NCBI RefSeq assembly: GCF_020832325.1
Contig: NZ_JAFIEU010000032.1
Span: 1 to 64,000 of the forward strand
Reading direction: 5' to 3'
DNA length: 64,000 nucleotides
Origin: Lunatimonas sp.
Lineage (GTDB): Bacteria > Bacteroidota > Bacteroidia > Cytophagales > Cyclobacteriaceae
Under the pieces are notes generated by a model. It was not told where the DNA came from, ran no database searches, and worked only from the letters and a program-made list of their open reading frames with translations. This document shows positions 51,501 to 60,195 of this stretch, piece by piece. Position 1 is the stretch's first letter; every line of letters begins with the position of its first letter. The translations under genes were made by a program, and so were the position numbers.

Positions 51501-53175
51501 AAAGGTAGAGGGTACTCTGGGAAAGCCGGAGGTTACTGGGCAGGGTACACTCTCGGCAGGGCGGTTTTTATTCAACTACCTGAACACCCAATACCTGGCA
51601 GACGGAGAAGTCTTGTTTGACCCAAACGAAATCAGCTTTAGAGCGGTGACGCTTCGGGACATCAACAACAACCGGGCGACCCTATCCGGAGGACTCACCC
51701 ACGATAATTTCTCCAACTTTATCGTTGACGTCAATGCCTCCCTTACCAACATGCAGGTACTAAATACCACACTGGCCAACAACGAACTGTTCTATGGAAC
51801 CGCCTTTGCCACCGGTACCGTCGCTGTATTTGGGGCCTTCAACAACCTTGAAATTACAGCTAACGCTACCTCCCAACCAAATACACGCATTTTTATCCCA
51901 CTAAGCAGCAGCGATGCCCAAGTACAAGAGGATTTCATCACCTTTATCAATGTATACGACACCACTGCCCATGCAGGTACCGGCAGTCGCGGCCAAAACT
52001 CCGCCATCAGCAATCTGAACCTGAACCTAAACCTGGATTTAAACCCCAACGCATACTTGGAGATTCAAATCGACCCTAGAACGGGAGAAAATATCCAAGG
52101 GCGTGGACGGGGTGTGCTAAATCTCAACGTGGATACGCAGGGAAATTTCAACATGACCGGCACGTATGAAATCGTCGATGCGCTATACAATTTCTCCTTG
52201 TACAACATTATCAACAAACGATTTGTGATCGAGCCGGGTGGCCGCATCACCTGGTTTGGTGATCCCTATCAGGGAAACATGAATATTCGAGCGAGTTACG
52301 AAGAAAATGTATCGATGATTGGTTTGCAAAACAACCCCAATGCCTCCGAATTTGAAACTGCCGAGCTAAAACGCAGGTATCCGGTAAAGGTGATCATGAA
52401 CCTTGAAGGCCAGCTTCTCTCGCCCGATATTGGTTTTGCTTTTGACTTTTCGGCCTTCCCAGAGGGCAGCGAACTCCAAACGACCATTTCGGCCTTCCAG
52501 AACCGATTGGCAAATGACGAGCAGGAAAAAAACCGGCAAGTGTTTTCCCTCATCATGCTTCGGCGGTTTTCCCCGCCGGGCCAGTTCAGCGGTGCAGGAA
52601 TAGGATTTTCCAACCTGAGTCAATTGGTTTCTTCCCAACTGAATAGCCTCATTGCGCAGGTGGATCAGAACCTCGAAATAGACTTCGACCTCACTGCCTT
52701 GGATGAAACCGCGCTGGAAACGTTTCAGTTGCGCGTTGCCTACACATTTTTGGATGGACGGCTGCGGGTTACCCGTGACGGAGGGTTTACAGACCTTCAG
52801 GGGAATGCTGACTTCAATACCATTGCGGGAGATTGGCAGGCCGAATACCTCCTAACCGAGGATGGTCGTTACCGAGTGAGGGTTTACAACCGCAATAACT
52901 TCAATACCCTGACGGCATTGGCGATTAATAACCGGGCCCCAAACACCTATGGGGTTTCCGTATCACAGAATTTACTGTTCAGTTCCTTTAGAGAACTCTT
53001 CCAGAACCTCAGCAGAAGAAGTCGCACGCCGCAGCAATTTATAGACGATGACAACTCACTCCGGTACAATTTCGAAATCAAACTGGATGAACTGGCGCCA
53101 GATCTTTTCAAGCCGGATCCCGAGTTGGAGAGACCCGCCATTCAGATCTTAGACAGGCCTGCTGATTTTCGATAA
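48568..53175 (+). CDS. tamB: TamB-like translocation/assembly module protein
   Basis: This 1535-residue protein starts at a TTG (48568-48570); no in-frame ATG precedes the membrane anchor and a stop lies upstream at 48535-48537. The single N-terminal transmembrane helix (RVTLFFLVLFLLAVGLLQI) is followed by a long beta-helical AsmA-like body. A C-terminal TamB/DUF490 domain follows (GRGRGVLNLNVDTQGNFNMTGTYEIVDALYNFSLYNIINKRF and FSLIMLRRFSP). It bridges inner and outer membrane for outer-membrane protein assembly or lipid transport. Divergent pairing with tsaD is common in this phylum. Confidence 0.92.
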   Translation: MEKKSKVTEILRKALKLLSRVTLFFLVLFLLAVGLLQIPFIQTTVAGYFTSLISERTGYRTHIDAVNIRWWDAISLKNVTVYDLQDSLMADLEEVYIDFSIRGLLDAENPGLDEVSLKQGNVHLITHLGDDQLNINVFLERLGQIFKTSTSKTDKKAIKFVIDAISLEKTSLDIFDYNVQLLANTFDYSRLRFRNLVAIADNFWVHSDTVAFDLKYLQGTEATSGIPVQQLRTEFTYSSTGMELANLYLRSNQTQIKDYLRFSYDSPRSLRNFTEEVRISANLDEAVLHLPDLEYFSATFPDVDDLVYLSGEVHGTVQELLSEQLLLRFGERSALFGKFSIRGLPEISETYFNLSLVNSTLISADLKPYVSPAAQKELDKFRDIRFDSDFSGLLSEFTASGDFRTRIGTFRGRVNFRYTDDNTPYYQGNLEAVNLDIGILLEDRQLFQKASFRGNFKGSGLTAESALIELDANFRNLGINNYNYSGITTNATFGKELFTGQLKIKDPNLVMDVDGTLDLRNQKDSANLILKLDTAFLQELNITKNNLFLSGSFELDTKGIELDNIEGVTRFRDVLISYEGRDLFLDYFLFQSLFTDESRVISLNSDLLVAGISGKFQVAELVTDVQELWEDYLNIVTNEPTKKRLPGASDDYYIDIYMDLRDPNPIINLLEPSLYISHQTSLEGAFYQTAENTVFNFFAAIDTIYFNGNYFFDNNIDFNTAKRKNSSDVLAAFYLYSKRQQLGSSLTFHNLATEAIWSESTIDLRVGLDQLATDSYLRINSEIKLEPGNTMITLEPSDIKLLDNYWEFVTDNSIYLRNDEVAFNNVKLFHEDQYISANGKINANPSESLDIKINDLSLDFLNSFGLMRYEGVANGALILTEYQRKDGSEGYLNIRDIHLNDFLIGDIDASAFFEDESIYVQIDNFRENKKSIEVRGTVGDFDNELNLVAIFEETNLAIAEPFLQGLLSDLSGTASGRLKVEGTLGKPEVTGQGTLSAGRFLFNYLNTQYLADGEVLFDPNEISFRAVTLRDINNNRATLSGGLTHDNFSNFIVDVNASLTNMQVLNTTLANNELFYGTAFATGTVAVFGAFNNLEITANATSQPNTRIFIPLSSSDAQVQEDFITFINVYDTTAHAGTGSRGQNSAISNLNLNLNLDLNPNAYLEIQIDPRTGENIQGRGRGVLNLNVDTQGNFNMTGTYEIVDALYNFSLYNIINKRFVIEPGGRITWFGDPYQGNMNIRASYEENVSMIGLQNNPNASEFETAELKRRYPVKVIMNLEGQLLSPDIGFAFDFSAFPEGSELQTTISAFQNRLANDEQEKNRQVFSLIMLRRFSPPGQFSGAGIGFSNLSQLVSSQLNSLIAQVDQNLEIDFDLTALDETALETFQLRVAYTFLDGRLRVTRDGGFTDLQGNADFNTIAGDWQAEYLLTEDGRYRVRVYNRNNFNTLTALAINNRAPNTYGVSVSQNLLFSSFRELFQNLSRRSRTPQQFIDDDNSLRYNFEIKLDELAPDLFKPDPELERPAIQILDRPADFR

Positions 53176-53212
53176 CGCGCAAACATTTTTGACTCGGGTT
53201 GATTTATAAGAG

Positions 53213-54508
53213 ATGGAAAAGGTTACGGTATTTTGGTTTAGAAGAGACCTCCGGCTGGAAGATAATTACGGCCTTTATTACGCCTATACACAAGAAGTGA
53301 ATGTGCTGCCGTTGTTCATCTTTGACACGGAAATTCTGGAAAAACTGGAAGACAAACAGGATGCCCGGGTTACTTTTATCCATGAACAACTGCAAAGACT
53401 ACAGCGGGAGTTGGCAGCATTTGGCAGTAGCTTGTTGGTAAAAATCGGCAGTCCACTCAGTGTCTACCAGTCGTTACTAGGTGAATACGACATTCAATGC
53501 GTGTACACCAACCGGGACTACGAGCCCTATGCTCGGGAAAGAGATAAAGCTGTAAGCAACTTACTGAAAGCCAAGGGAATCTCCTTTTTGGATTTCAAAG
53601 ACCAAGTAATTTTCGAAAAAGACGAGATACTGACCGATAGCGGTCAGCACTATAAGGTATTTACACCCTACAGCCGCAGTTGGAAACAGCGCTTGCAAGC
53701 GACCAAACTCAGCCAAGTGCAGTTGGATCCCAAAAGAAACAGCTTCTTTCATACCCAGCCCTTCCCCCTGCCCTCATTGGATGAAATAGGCTTTCAAGAA
53801 GCTACTATTTCCATCCCTCCTTTGGAAATCAACCGCCCACTGATCCAACATTACGATGAAACGCGGAATTTTCCGGCAAAGCCCGGCACTTCCAGGCTCG
53901 GCATACACCTTCGCTTCGGAACCATTAGTATCCGTAAGTTGGTATCCGAAGCCATGCCGCTAAATGAAACCTTCCTGAACGAACTGATATGGAGGGAGTT
54001 TTACATGATGATCCTCTATCATGCCCCTCAAGTAGTCAACCAAGCATTTAAACCGGCATACGACCACATTCCCTGGAGAAATAATGAGGAGGAATTTCAA
54101 GCATGGTGCACTGGGAATACCGGATACCCCATCGTGGACGCGGGGATGAGGGAACTTAACGCCACGGGCTACATGCACAATCGGGTACGCATGATCACGG
54201 CTAGCTTTCTGACCAAACACCTATTGATTGACTGGCGCTGGGGAGAAGCTTACTTCGCAAAAAAACTACTGGACTTTGAATTGGCCTCCAACAACGGGGG
54301 CTGGCAATGGGCGGCGGGTACCGGCACAGACGCCCAACCCTACTTCCGGGTTTTTAATCCCACCTCGCAGCAGGAGAAATTCGACAAAGACAGAAAATAC
54401 ATCCAAAAATGGGTTCCCGAGTGGAATTCGCCAAATTACCCCAAGCCGATAGTTGATCATAAATTTGCACGGGAGCGCGCCCTGGAAACCTATAAAGCGG
54501 CCCTTTAG
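53213..54508 (+). CDS. phrB: Deoxyribodipyrimidine photolyase (class I CPD type)
   Basis: This 431-residue flavoenzyme repairs UV pyrimidine dimers in light. The N-terminal antenna-binding domain starts FWFRRDLRLEDNYGLYYA. The C-terminal FAD domain has TSRLGIHLRFGTIS, ELIWREFYMMILYH, RMITASFLTKHLLIDWRWGE and the signature NNGGWQWAAGTGTDAQPY, with Trp residues of the electron-transfer chain. The length is slightly below the E. coli enzyme. It lies 37 bp after tamB. Confidence 0.93.
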   Translation: MEKVTVFWFRRDLRLEDNYGLYYAYTQEVNVLPLFIFDTEILEKLEDKQDARVTFIHEQLQRLQRELAAFGSSLLVKIGSPLSVYQSLLGEYDIQCVYTNRDYEPYARERDKAVSNLLKAKGISFLDFKDQVIFEKDEILTDSGQHYKVFTPYSRSWKQRLQATKLSQVQLDPKRNSFFHTQPFPLPSLDEIGFQEATISIPPLEINRPLIQHYDETRNFPAKPGTSRLGIHLRFGTISIRKLVSEAMPLNETFLNELIWREFYMMILYHAPQVVNQAFKPAYDHIPWRNNEEEFQAWCTGNTGYPIVDAGMRELNATGYMHNRVRMITASFLTKHLLIDWRWGEAYFAKKLLDFELASNNGGWQWAAGTGTDAQPYFRVFNPTSQQEKFDKDRKYIQKWVPEWNSPNYPKPIVDHKFARERALETYKAAL

Positions 54509-54631
54509 CCCCGAACTGTATATTCCATACCGGGAGTTTTTGTATCCTCTTGCCGAAAACCGTTTACTTTTAGAGATTTTTTATGTTCTTTACATTCGAA
54601 ACCCTGATTTCAGGTAATCCAAAAAGAACAC

Positions 54632-55594
54632 ATGAACGTAGGAGATAAAGTAAGATTGCTTCACGGCAAAGAAGAAGGCACTATCACGAAAATCCTGCCA
54701 GGGGGTGAAGTGGAGATAGAAATAGAGGAAGGATTTCGTATCCCCGCACTAAAATCGGAAGTGGTTCTAATAAGTGAGGTGGAATCCACGTATTTTGGAT
54801 CCGAAAAAACACCAACTACCACCTGGCAGCCTAAAACTGCGAAAGCCGCTACCGATGCCGGAACAGGCTTGTACTTGGCCTACATTCCTTTTAACGACCA
54901 CAACCACGGAGTTTACCTCGTCAATAACCTGAACAAGGATGTGCTGTATGCCGTATCTGAAGTGCACGGCGAAAATTCCAAAACACTGGGTGCGGGCGTA
55001 GCCAAGGCAAAGTCCCAACACATGGTGGAAGAGAAATCCATCAAGCTTTTCGAAGAATGGCCGGCACTGCTAATACAGATCATCCCTATCAATTTCCGCC
55101 TTGAAAAAACAACAAAACCATTCGAACGAAAGGTGAAATTCAAGGCCTCTTCCTTTTTCAAAAGCAAAGGCAGGGCACCGGTATTGGAGAAAGAGGGCTA
55201 TGTGTTCCAATTGGACCAAACTGTGTCCGATTTAGACGTGCAAAAGCTGAATCAAGAACTCAACCCAAAAAACGCGGTGGACAAACCCCTCCGCCAGCAG
55301 TTTAGCCGGCCGGAGCGGGAAATTGATCTTCATATTGAAAAACTCAGTAGTGAACATGAATTTCTGAGCAACTCAGATAAGCTCAAGATACAGATGGAGG
55401 CGTTTGAAAAAAACCTGAACTACGCCATCGCTACAGGCATGGATGAAATCACCTTTATCCATGGGATCGGAAACGGCGTACTACGGAAAGAAATCCACCG
55501 CTACCTAAGTCAATTAAACCACATCAACTATTTCAAAGACACCCATAAAAGTAACTTTGGCTACGGGGCAACTTTGGTCAAAATCCACGAATAG
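54632..55594 (+). CDS. DUF2027 / Smr-domain protein
   Basis: This 320-residue protein has an N-terminal KOW/Tudor-like barrel (VGDKVRLLHGKEEGTITKILPGG) of the DUF2027 family, typical of Bacteroidota. A central beta-domain (YLAYIPFNDHNHGVYLVNN) follows. A C-terminal Smr nuclease-like domain has EIDLHIEKLSSEHEFLS and EITFIHGIGNGVLRKEIHRYLSQL. Smr domains act on nucleic acids in MutS2-like or RNA-processing proteins. No MutS part is present. It is followed 2 bp later by a hypothetical gene in the same transcript. Confidence 0.9.
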   Translation: MNVGDKVRLLHGKEEGTITKILPGGEVEIEIEEGFRIPALKSEVVLISEVESTYFGSEKTPTTTWQPKTAKAATDAGTGLYLAYIPFNDHNHGVYLVNNLNKDVLYAVSEVHGENSKTLGAGVAKAKSQHMVEEKSIKLFEEWPALLIQIIPINFRLEKTTKPFERKVKFKASSFFKSKGRAPVLEKEGYVFQLDQTVSDLDVQKLNQELNPKNAVDKPLRQQFSRPEREIDLHIEKLSSEHEFLSNSDKLKIQMEAFEKNLNYAIATGMDEITFIHGIGNGVLRKEIHRYLSQLNHINYFKDTHKSNFGYGATLVKIHE

Positions 55595-55596
55595 CT

Positions 55597-56430
55597 ATGG
55601 AGGAACATAAGGTAAAAGTACTGAAACTCTTTGAGGTGCAACTGGAGGAAGGGAAGTCTCTTTTCGAGGATTTAACCCGTAAAATACGTTCCAAAAAAGC
55701 CATTGCCTTGGAAGAAAAATTATTCTTCTTCCAGACGTTTCTCGAACTGCTGGGCAAAATCCACTTCAAAGAAAAAACGCTCAGCCTCAAGCTCTTTAGT
55801 CCTTTCGATCTCATTTTCCGGAATACCAAAAAAATCCACCATATCAAACTTATCGAACAACAGTTGCTACTCTACCAGGAGGCACTCAAAGAATCCTACC
55901 CTTCCTATTTAGACGAAATCGACAAACATAAGAAGTCCATCTACAACGATGTTTTTGATACCATCGTAGCTGCACCACTCAAAATATGGGAGGATCTCTA
56001 TGTTACGGTATATAACTACACCAAAAATCTCACACCGCTTCAGCTTAACACCTCTAGCAACCAAATCATCAACGAGGAGATAGACTTTTCTCAGTTTGAC
56101 GTTAAGAATGAACCAGATCCTCAATCCATCAAGAATGTGTATGAAAGCCTGCAAAAAATCATCCTACTCGAAAGGGTACGCATGAGTGGTGGGCTGAACC
56201 CCGTATTTACTTTTCCAGTACACGAAAAGATCAATACGCTTACCTTGTCGAAATACGCCTGGTACCAAAACCACCTTTTTTTTCAACATTTCATCCACTA
56301 TCTGCGGGACAAAGAACAGTTGGAAAAGAAATACCTATCCCTGGCCAAACACACAAAAAAACAACACAAAGCGCTCACGAATGACGTAATCAACATGAGC
56401 GATGTACTGTTTACCAAAGTATTTCAATAA
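55597..56430 (+). CDS. Hypothetical helical protein, cotranscribed with DUF2027/Smr gene
   Basis: This 277-residue protein is rich in Lys, Leu and Phe with mainly helical periodicity (EEHKVKVLKLFEVQLEEGKSL, ALEEKLFFFQTFLELLGKIH). It lacks signal peptide or membrane helix and is unrecognised. A central DFSQFDVKNEPDPQSI segment may be a flexible linker. It starts 2 bp after the Smr-domain gene stop and ends 11 bp before the convergent cystathionine gamma-synthase-type gene. Confidence 0.7.
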   Translation: MEEHKVKVLKLFEVQLEEGKSLFEDLTRKIRSKKAIALEEKLFFFQTFLELLGKIHFKEKTLSLKLFSPFDLIFRNTKKIHHIKLIEQQLLLYQEALKESYPSYLDEIDKHKKSIYNDVFDTIVAAPLKIWEDLYVTVYNYTKNLTPLQLNTSSNQIINEEIDFSQFDVKNEPDPQSIKNVYESLQKIILLERVRMSGGLNPVFTFPVHEKINTLTLSKYAWYQNHLFFQHFIHYLRDKEQLEKKYLSLAKHTKKQHKALTNDVINMSDVLFTKVFQ

Positions 56431-56441
56431 AGAGTCATTTC

Positions 56442-57587
56442 CTACAATACATCCAACGCAGCGGCTAAATCCCGCTTTAGATCCTCTGCATCCTCTATCC
56501 CTACACTCAAGCGGATCAACGAGTCCACCAAGCCTACTTTCTCTCTTTCTTCCTTTGGAATACTGGCATGGGTCATCGTGGCTGGGTGTCCACATAGCGA
56601 CTCCACGCCCCCTAGGGATTCCGCCAAAGAAAAAAGATGCAAATGCTCCATTACCTTGAAAGCAGCTTCCGTACGATTGTCCTTCAGGGTAAAGGATATC
56701 ATCCCACCAAAATCCTTCATTTGCTTCAGCGCTATCTGATGGTTGGGATGAACCTCAAAACCCGGCCAGTACACACGCTCAACCTTCGGATGGTTAACCA
56801 AGAAGGCCGCAATGGTCTTTCCATTCTGACTATGCCGCTCCATTCTTATATGGAGCGTTTTGATGCCCCTCAGGACCAGAAAGCAATCTTGGGGACCTGG
56901 CACGGCACCGCAGGCATTTTGCAAAAACGCCAACTCCTGCCCCAATTGCTCGTCATTTACTACGATCGCACCCATGACCACATCGGAATGTCCAGCAAGG
57001 TACTTGGTCACGGAGTGCATCACGATATCCGCTCCTAAGTCTAGCGGAGTCTGCAAAAAAGGAGTGGCAAAGGTATTATCCACCGCCAACAATACACCCC
57101 GCTCTTTTGTGATCTCGGCAATACCTGCGATGTCGATGATATTCATCATGGGGTTAGTCGGTGTCTCTACCCAGATCAATTTGGTCTTTTCATTGATGTA
57201 CTCATTCAAATCCTCCACACGCTCCATGGAAACAAAATGGAACTTGATTCCATATTTCTCAAAAACCTTGGTAAAAATCCGGTAGGTTCCTCCGTACAGG
57301 TCATTGGTACTAATGACTTCATCGCCGGGCTTCAACAGCTTCAAAATCGCGTCAATTGCGGCCATTCCCGAGGCAAAACACAGCCCAATTTTACCGTTCT
57401 CCAATGCTGCGAGGTTATCCTGCAGGGTGGTCCTAGTAGGGTTGTGAGTACGGGAGTATTCGTACCCTTTGTGATCTCCGGGTGCCTGTTGCACATAGGT
57501 GGACGTCTGAAAAATCGGGGTCATAATTGCCCCTGTAGAGGGATCAGGAGCTATGCCTGCGTGTATCGCTTTGGTTGCAAATTTCAT
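56442..57587 (-). CDS. Cystathionine gamma-synthase/lyase-type PLP enzyme
   Basis: With the ATG at 57587 (a TTG 15 bp upstream is less likely) the protein is 381 residues. Family features are KFATKAIHAGIAPDPSTGAIMTPI at the start, EYSRTHNPTRTTLQ (phosphate-binding Tyr/Arg), FASGMAAIDA and VDNTFATPF. HSVTKYLAGHSDV has the PLP Lys, and AESLGGVESL is also present. It works in trans-sulfuration between cysteine and methionine. Synthase and lyase cannot be separated from sequence alone here. Confidence 0.93.
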   Translation of the reverse strand: MKFATKAIHAGIAPDPSTGAIMTPIFQTSTYVQQAPGDHKGYEYSRTHNPTRTTLQDNLAALENGKIGLCFASGMAAIDAILKLLKPGDEVISTNDLYGGTYRIFTKVFEKYGIKFHFVSMERVEDLNEYINEKTKLIWVETPTNPMMNIIDIAGIAEITKERGVLLAVDNTFATPFLQTPLDLGADIVMHSVTKYLAGHSDVVMGAIVVNDEQLGQELAFLQNACGAVPGPQDCFLVLRGIKTLHIRMERHSQNGKTIAAFLVNHPKVERVYWPGFEVHPNHQIALKQMKDFGGMISFTLKDNRTEAAFKVMEHLHLFSLAESLGGVESLCGHPATMTHASIPKEEREKVGLVDSLIRLSVGIEDAEDLKRDLAAALDVL

Positions 57588-57766
57588 GTTTCTTTTTTTC
57601 AAAGGTAGTAGAGGCCTCGCTTTTTTATACCCATAGCTTGACTACAGGTACCTCGTGACCAATTCCCTGTGTTCTGATAGTACTGCTACAAGCAACGTGC
57701 CGAAACAAATTTGATTGCTGCTTCCACACAGAGGGTTCGGCAAAACTTTACTAGTTTTGTCCAAAG

Positions 57767-58474
57767 ATGGAGAAAAAACCGACTTTTTTCAAACGTATGA
57801 GGGACATTTCCCAGCGTAACCCTCAATTCTTTTGGGCCTTGGCTTGGGTCGCTGTGATTCCTAGTGTCGGATCCTTGCTCAGCATCCAATACCTGCTGGT
57901 AAACTATGACCAATGGACCGTTCCGGTACTGGATTCTCTTCTGTCAATAGGGATATTCGTCGCTGTGACTGCTTGTAGCATGGGCTTTGCCCTGATTCCA
58001 ACCACCCTGCTAGCGATTCTTTCGGGATATATTTGGGGCTGGCAAGCATTTCCGTACCTTATTGCCGCATACACCCTTGCTGCTGCGCTAGGCTACCTAG
58101 CAGGAAGATCGGTTAGCGCTGACATGCTGGACCCACTGCTCGAGCAATACCCAAAAGCCAGAAAAGCCATCGACACCAAGCGGCAACAAATCGGAAGTTT
58201 GATCTTTTTTATACGAATCAGTCCCGCTATCCCCTTTGCCTTTTCAAACATACTTTTTGCACTACTTGGCACGGGGTTAAAGCGGGTTCTTTGGTTCGGT
58301 CTTTGGGGCATGCTTCCCAGAACTACACTGGCATTTTCATCAGGGATCTTTGCCGAAAACCTCTACGAAGCCATTCACGATGCTTCCCGATCCAACACAG
58401 ACTTCATCCTTATTTTTTGTTTTTTGGCCATTAGCATCGTGGGAATTTGGCATTTCTTCCGTCAAAAATCCTGA
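57767..58474 (+). CDS. TVP38/TMEM64-family (VTT/SNARE-associated) membrane protein
   Basis: This 235-residue protein has about five to six transmembrane segments and the VTT-domain signature FIRISPAIPFAFSNILFALLGTGLKRVLWFGLWGMLPRT. It also has an earlier GYIWGWQAFPYLIAAYTLAAALGYLAGR. DedA/VTT-family proteins are lipid scramblases or flippases. A TAGTTTTG directly before the ATG (57752-57759) resembles a -7 promoter element and would imply a leaderless message. This is weak because no -33 element is seen. Confidence 0.85.
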   Translation: MEKKPTFFKRMRDISQRNPQFFWALAWVAVIPSVGSLLSIQYLLVNYDQWTVPVLDSLLSIGIFVAVTACSMGFALIPTTLLAILSGYIWGWQAFPYLIAAYTLAAALGYLAGRSVSADMLDPLLEQYPKARKAIDTKRQQIGSLIFFIRISPAIPFAFSNILFALLGTGLKRVLWFGLWGMLPRTTLAFSSGIFAENLYEAIHDASRSNTDFILIFCFLAISIVGIWHFFRQKS

Positions 58475-58519
58475 CACAAAAAGTTACCCACTCGGCACAT
58501 CCTGTTGAAGCGTCTCTGC

Positions 58520-59386
58520 TTATTTTCGTTCGATTCGCTTGAGACGGTACCCTTCGTTTTTCAGTAGTTGAATAAGACCATTCTCCCCGCCCAAGTGTCC
58601 TGCCCCTACAGCGAAGAATACAGGACCCTCCCGCATCCATTTGCCCATGGGCTCGATCCAGTTCAGATTTCTATTGTCCAATAAGATGTCTTGGTAATCT
58701 CGGTACTCCGGACTTTCAGACACCATCTTTACCAGCAATTCTATGTCTTCATCCCTATAGGCTTTGATCAGCCGTTGAAATTCTACCCTCCCTTTATCCA
58801 AGTCCATCGCATACTCATAAAAACTCCGGTATTGTTCATCGAGAGGAATCTGATCAAATACCGATAGCTGATCATCTACCGACTCCAGCCCGTGAATTTC
58901 GGCCTTCGTAGACTTGGCCAATTTCATTAGCTCGGACTCGTAGGACTTTGTCTCGCACTCCAATAAACTTGGGTAAATCAATGACATCAGCATAAAAGGT
59001 CTAAGCTTTTTTAACATCCCAATATCCACACCGGTGCGCTCCATCAGCAGGTTACGGATCTCTTTATATTCGCCATCCGACAAATAATCCGTTATAGATT
59101 CTCCACCCTCGTTATGCATTTTTGACATCATGGAGATGGCGAGGTTTGGATCGTCCAGATCAACTTCCAAAATCAGGGCCTTCGAGCCAGCCAGCTTTTC
59201 GGTCAATACGCCCCCTAGCTGCAACTCATCCTCACACAACAGATGGACCGTGCCCATCAAATACGAGGGCTTAGAAAGACCATTTCCTGAAATCTCCCAA
59301 AAAACACCCTGATCCTGCCCCGTTACCGGAAAGGTTAGGACAAAAAACAGACATACCCTTCCAATCGCTCCAATCATATTTTTCAA
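58520..59386 (-). CDS. TraB/GumN-family exported protein
   Basis: The protein is 288 residues with a signal peptide (IGAIGRVCLFFVLTFPVTG). The TraB/PrgY/GumN pattern is FWEISGNGLSKPSYLMGTVHLLCEDEL at the start of the mature part. The C-terminal VFFAVGAGHLGGENGLIQLLKNEGYRL carries conserved GxxH elements. Some relatives are metalloproteases; the function in Bacteroidota is unsettled. It lies between a convergent VTT gene and an RluA-type gene on the same strand. Confidence 0.88.
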   Translation of the reverse strand: MKNMIGAIGRVCLFFVLTFPVTGQDQGVFWEISGNGLSKPSYLMGTVHLLCEDELQLGGVLTEKLAGSKALILEVDLDDPNLAISMMSKMHNEGGESITDYLSDGEYKEIRNLLMERTGVDIGMLKKLRPFMLMSLIYPSLLECETKSYESELMKLAKSTKAEIHGLESVDDQLSVFDQIPLDEQYRSFYEYAMDLDKGRVEFQRLIKAYRDEDIELLVKMVSESPEYRDYQDILLDNRNLNWIEPMGKWMREGPVFFAVGAGHLGGENGLIQLLKNEGYRLKRIERK

Positions 59387-59409
59387 TTTTTCAAAGGGTA
59401 CACAAAAAC

Positions 59410-60141
59410 TCAGCCACTAAAAGTACGGTCCAAATGCTGATCCTTGGCCCTTACCTCTTCAAATTCCAAAAATTGCTCCCAGAAAGACTCCTCTGGAAGT
59501 GCCGCCCTGATATAAAGCCGCTCTTTCTTGACTGGATGGTCAAATACCAGGTGGAAAGCATGCAGGTTAATGCTGGCATCCAGATTTGGCTTGGGAAACC
59601 CGTACTTTACATCACCTCGGATGGGACAGCCCAATGATGCAAGCTGCACCCGAATCTGATGGGGTCGCCCGCTTATAGGCCTCACCTCCAAGAGCCAATG
59701 CTCGTTCAGTTGACCCAACCTCTTGTAATTGAGCTCTGCTTTTTTTGCCCCTGGAACTTCCCGGTCGTACGCGGTCACTACGTTCTTTTGTTCATCTTTT
59801 ACCAACCAATGAGTCAGCTTACCCTTTTCTTCGTTGGGCTTGCGCTTCACCACCGCCCAATAGACTTTGTGAATATCCCGCTTTCTAAACAGTGCCGTCA
59901 TCCGTTCAAGGGATTTGGACGTCCGGGCAAACACCACTATGCCACTCACTGGACGGTCAATCCGATGTACCGGATGTAAAAACACCTCGCCAGGCTTCTG
60001 GTATTTCTCTGCAATGTAATCCTTGCAGTAATCGGTAAGCGTTTTATCTCCAGTCTTATCGCCCTGAACCAAGACCCCCGACCTTTTATTGACGATGAGC
60101 AGGTGGTTATCTTCGTAGATTACATTAAAAGGCTTCTTCAT
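59410..60141 (-). CDS. RluA-family pseudouridine synthase
   Basis: This 243-residue protein has no S4 domain. The catalytic motif is HRIDRPVSGIVVFAR (Asp in HRxDR). Supporting motifs are FNVIYEDNHLLIVNKRSGVLVQ at the start, RPISGRPHQIRVQLASLGCPIRGD in the middle, and LHAFHLVFDHP at the end. It converts uridine to pseudouridine in rRNA or tRNA; the target position is not readable. It follows prfC after 54 bp. Confidence 0.9.
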   Translation of the reverse strand: MKKPFNVIYEDNHLLIVNKRSGVLVQGDKTGDKTLTDYCKDYIAEKYQKPGEVFLHPVHRIDRPVSGIVVFARTSKSLERMTALFRKRDIHKVYWAVVKRKPNEEKGKLTHWLVKDEQKNVVTAYDREVPGAKKAELNYKRLGQLNEHWLLEVRPISGRPHQIRVQLASLGCPIRGDVKYGFPKPNLDASINLHAFHLVFDHPVKKERLYIRAALPEESFWEQFLEFEEVRAKDQHLDRTFSG

Positions 60142-60195
60142 AGGTCAATGTCTGCTTGCAGGTGTAAAGGTACTCAAATCCAGATAGATCTCCGG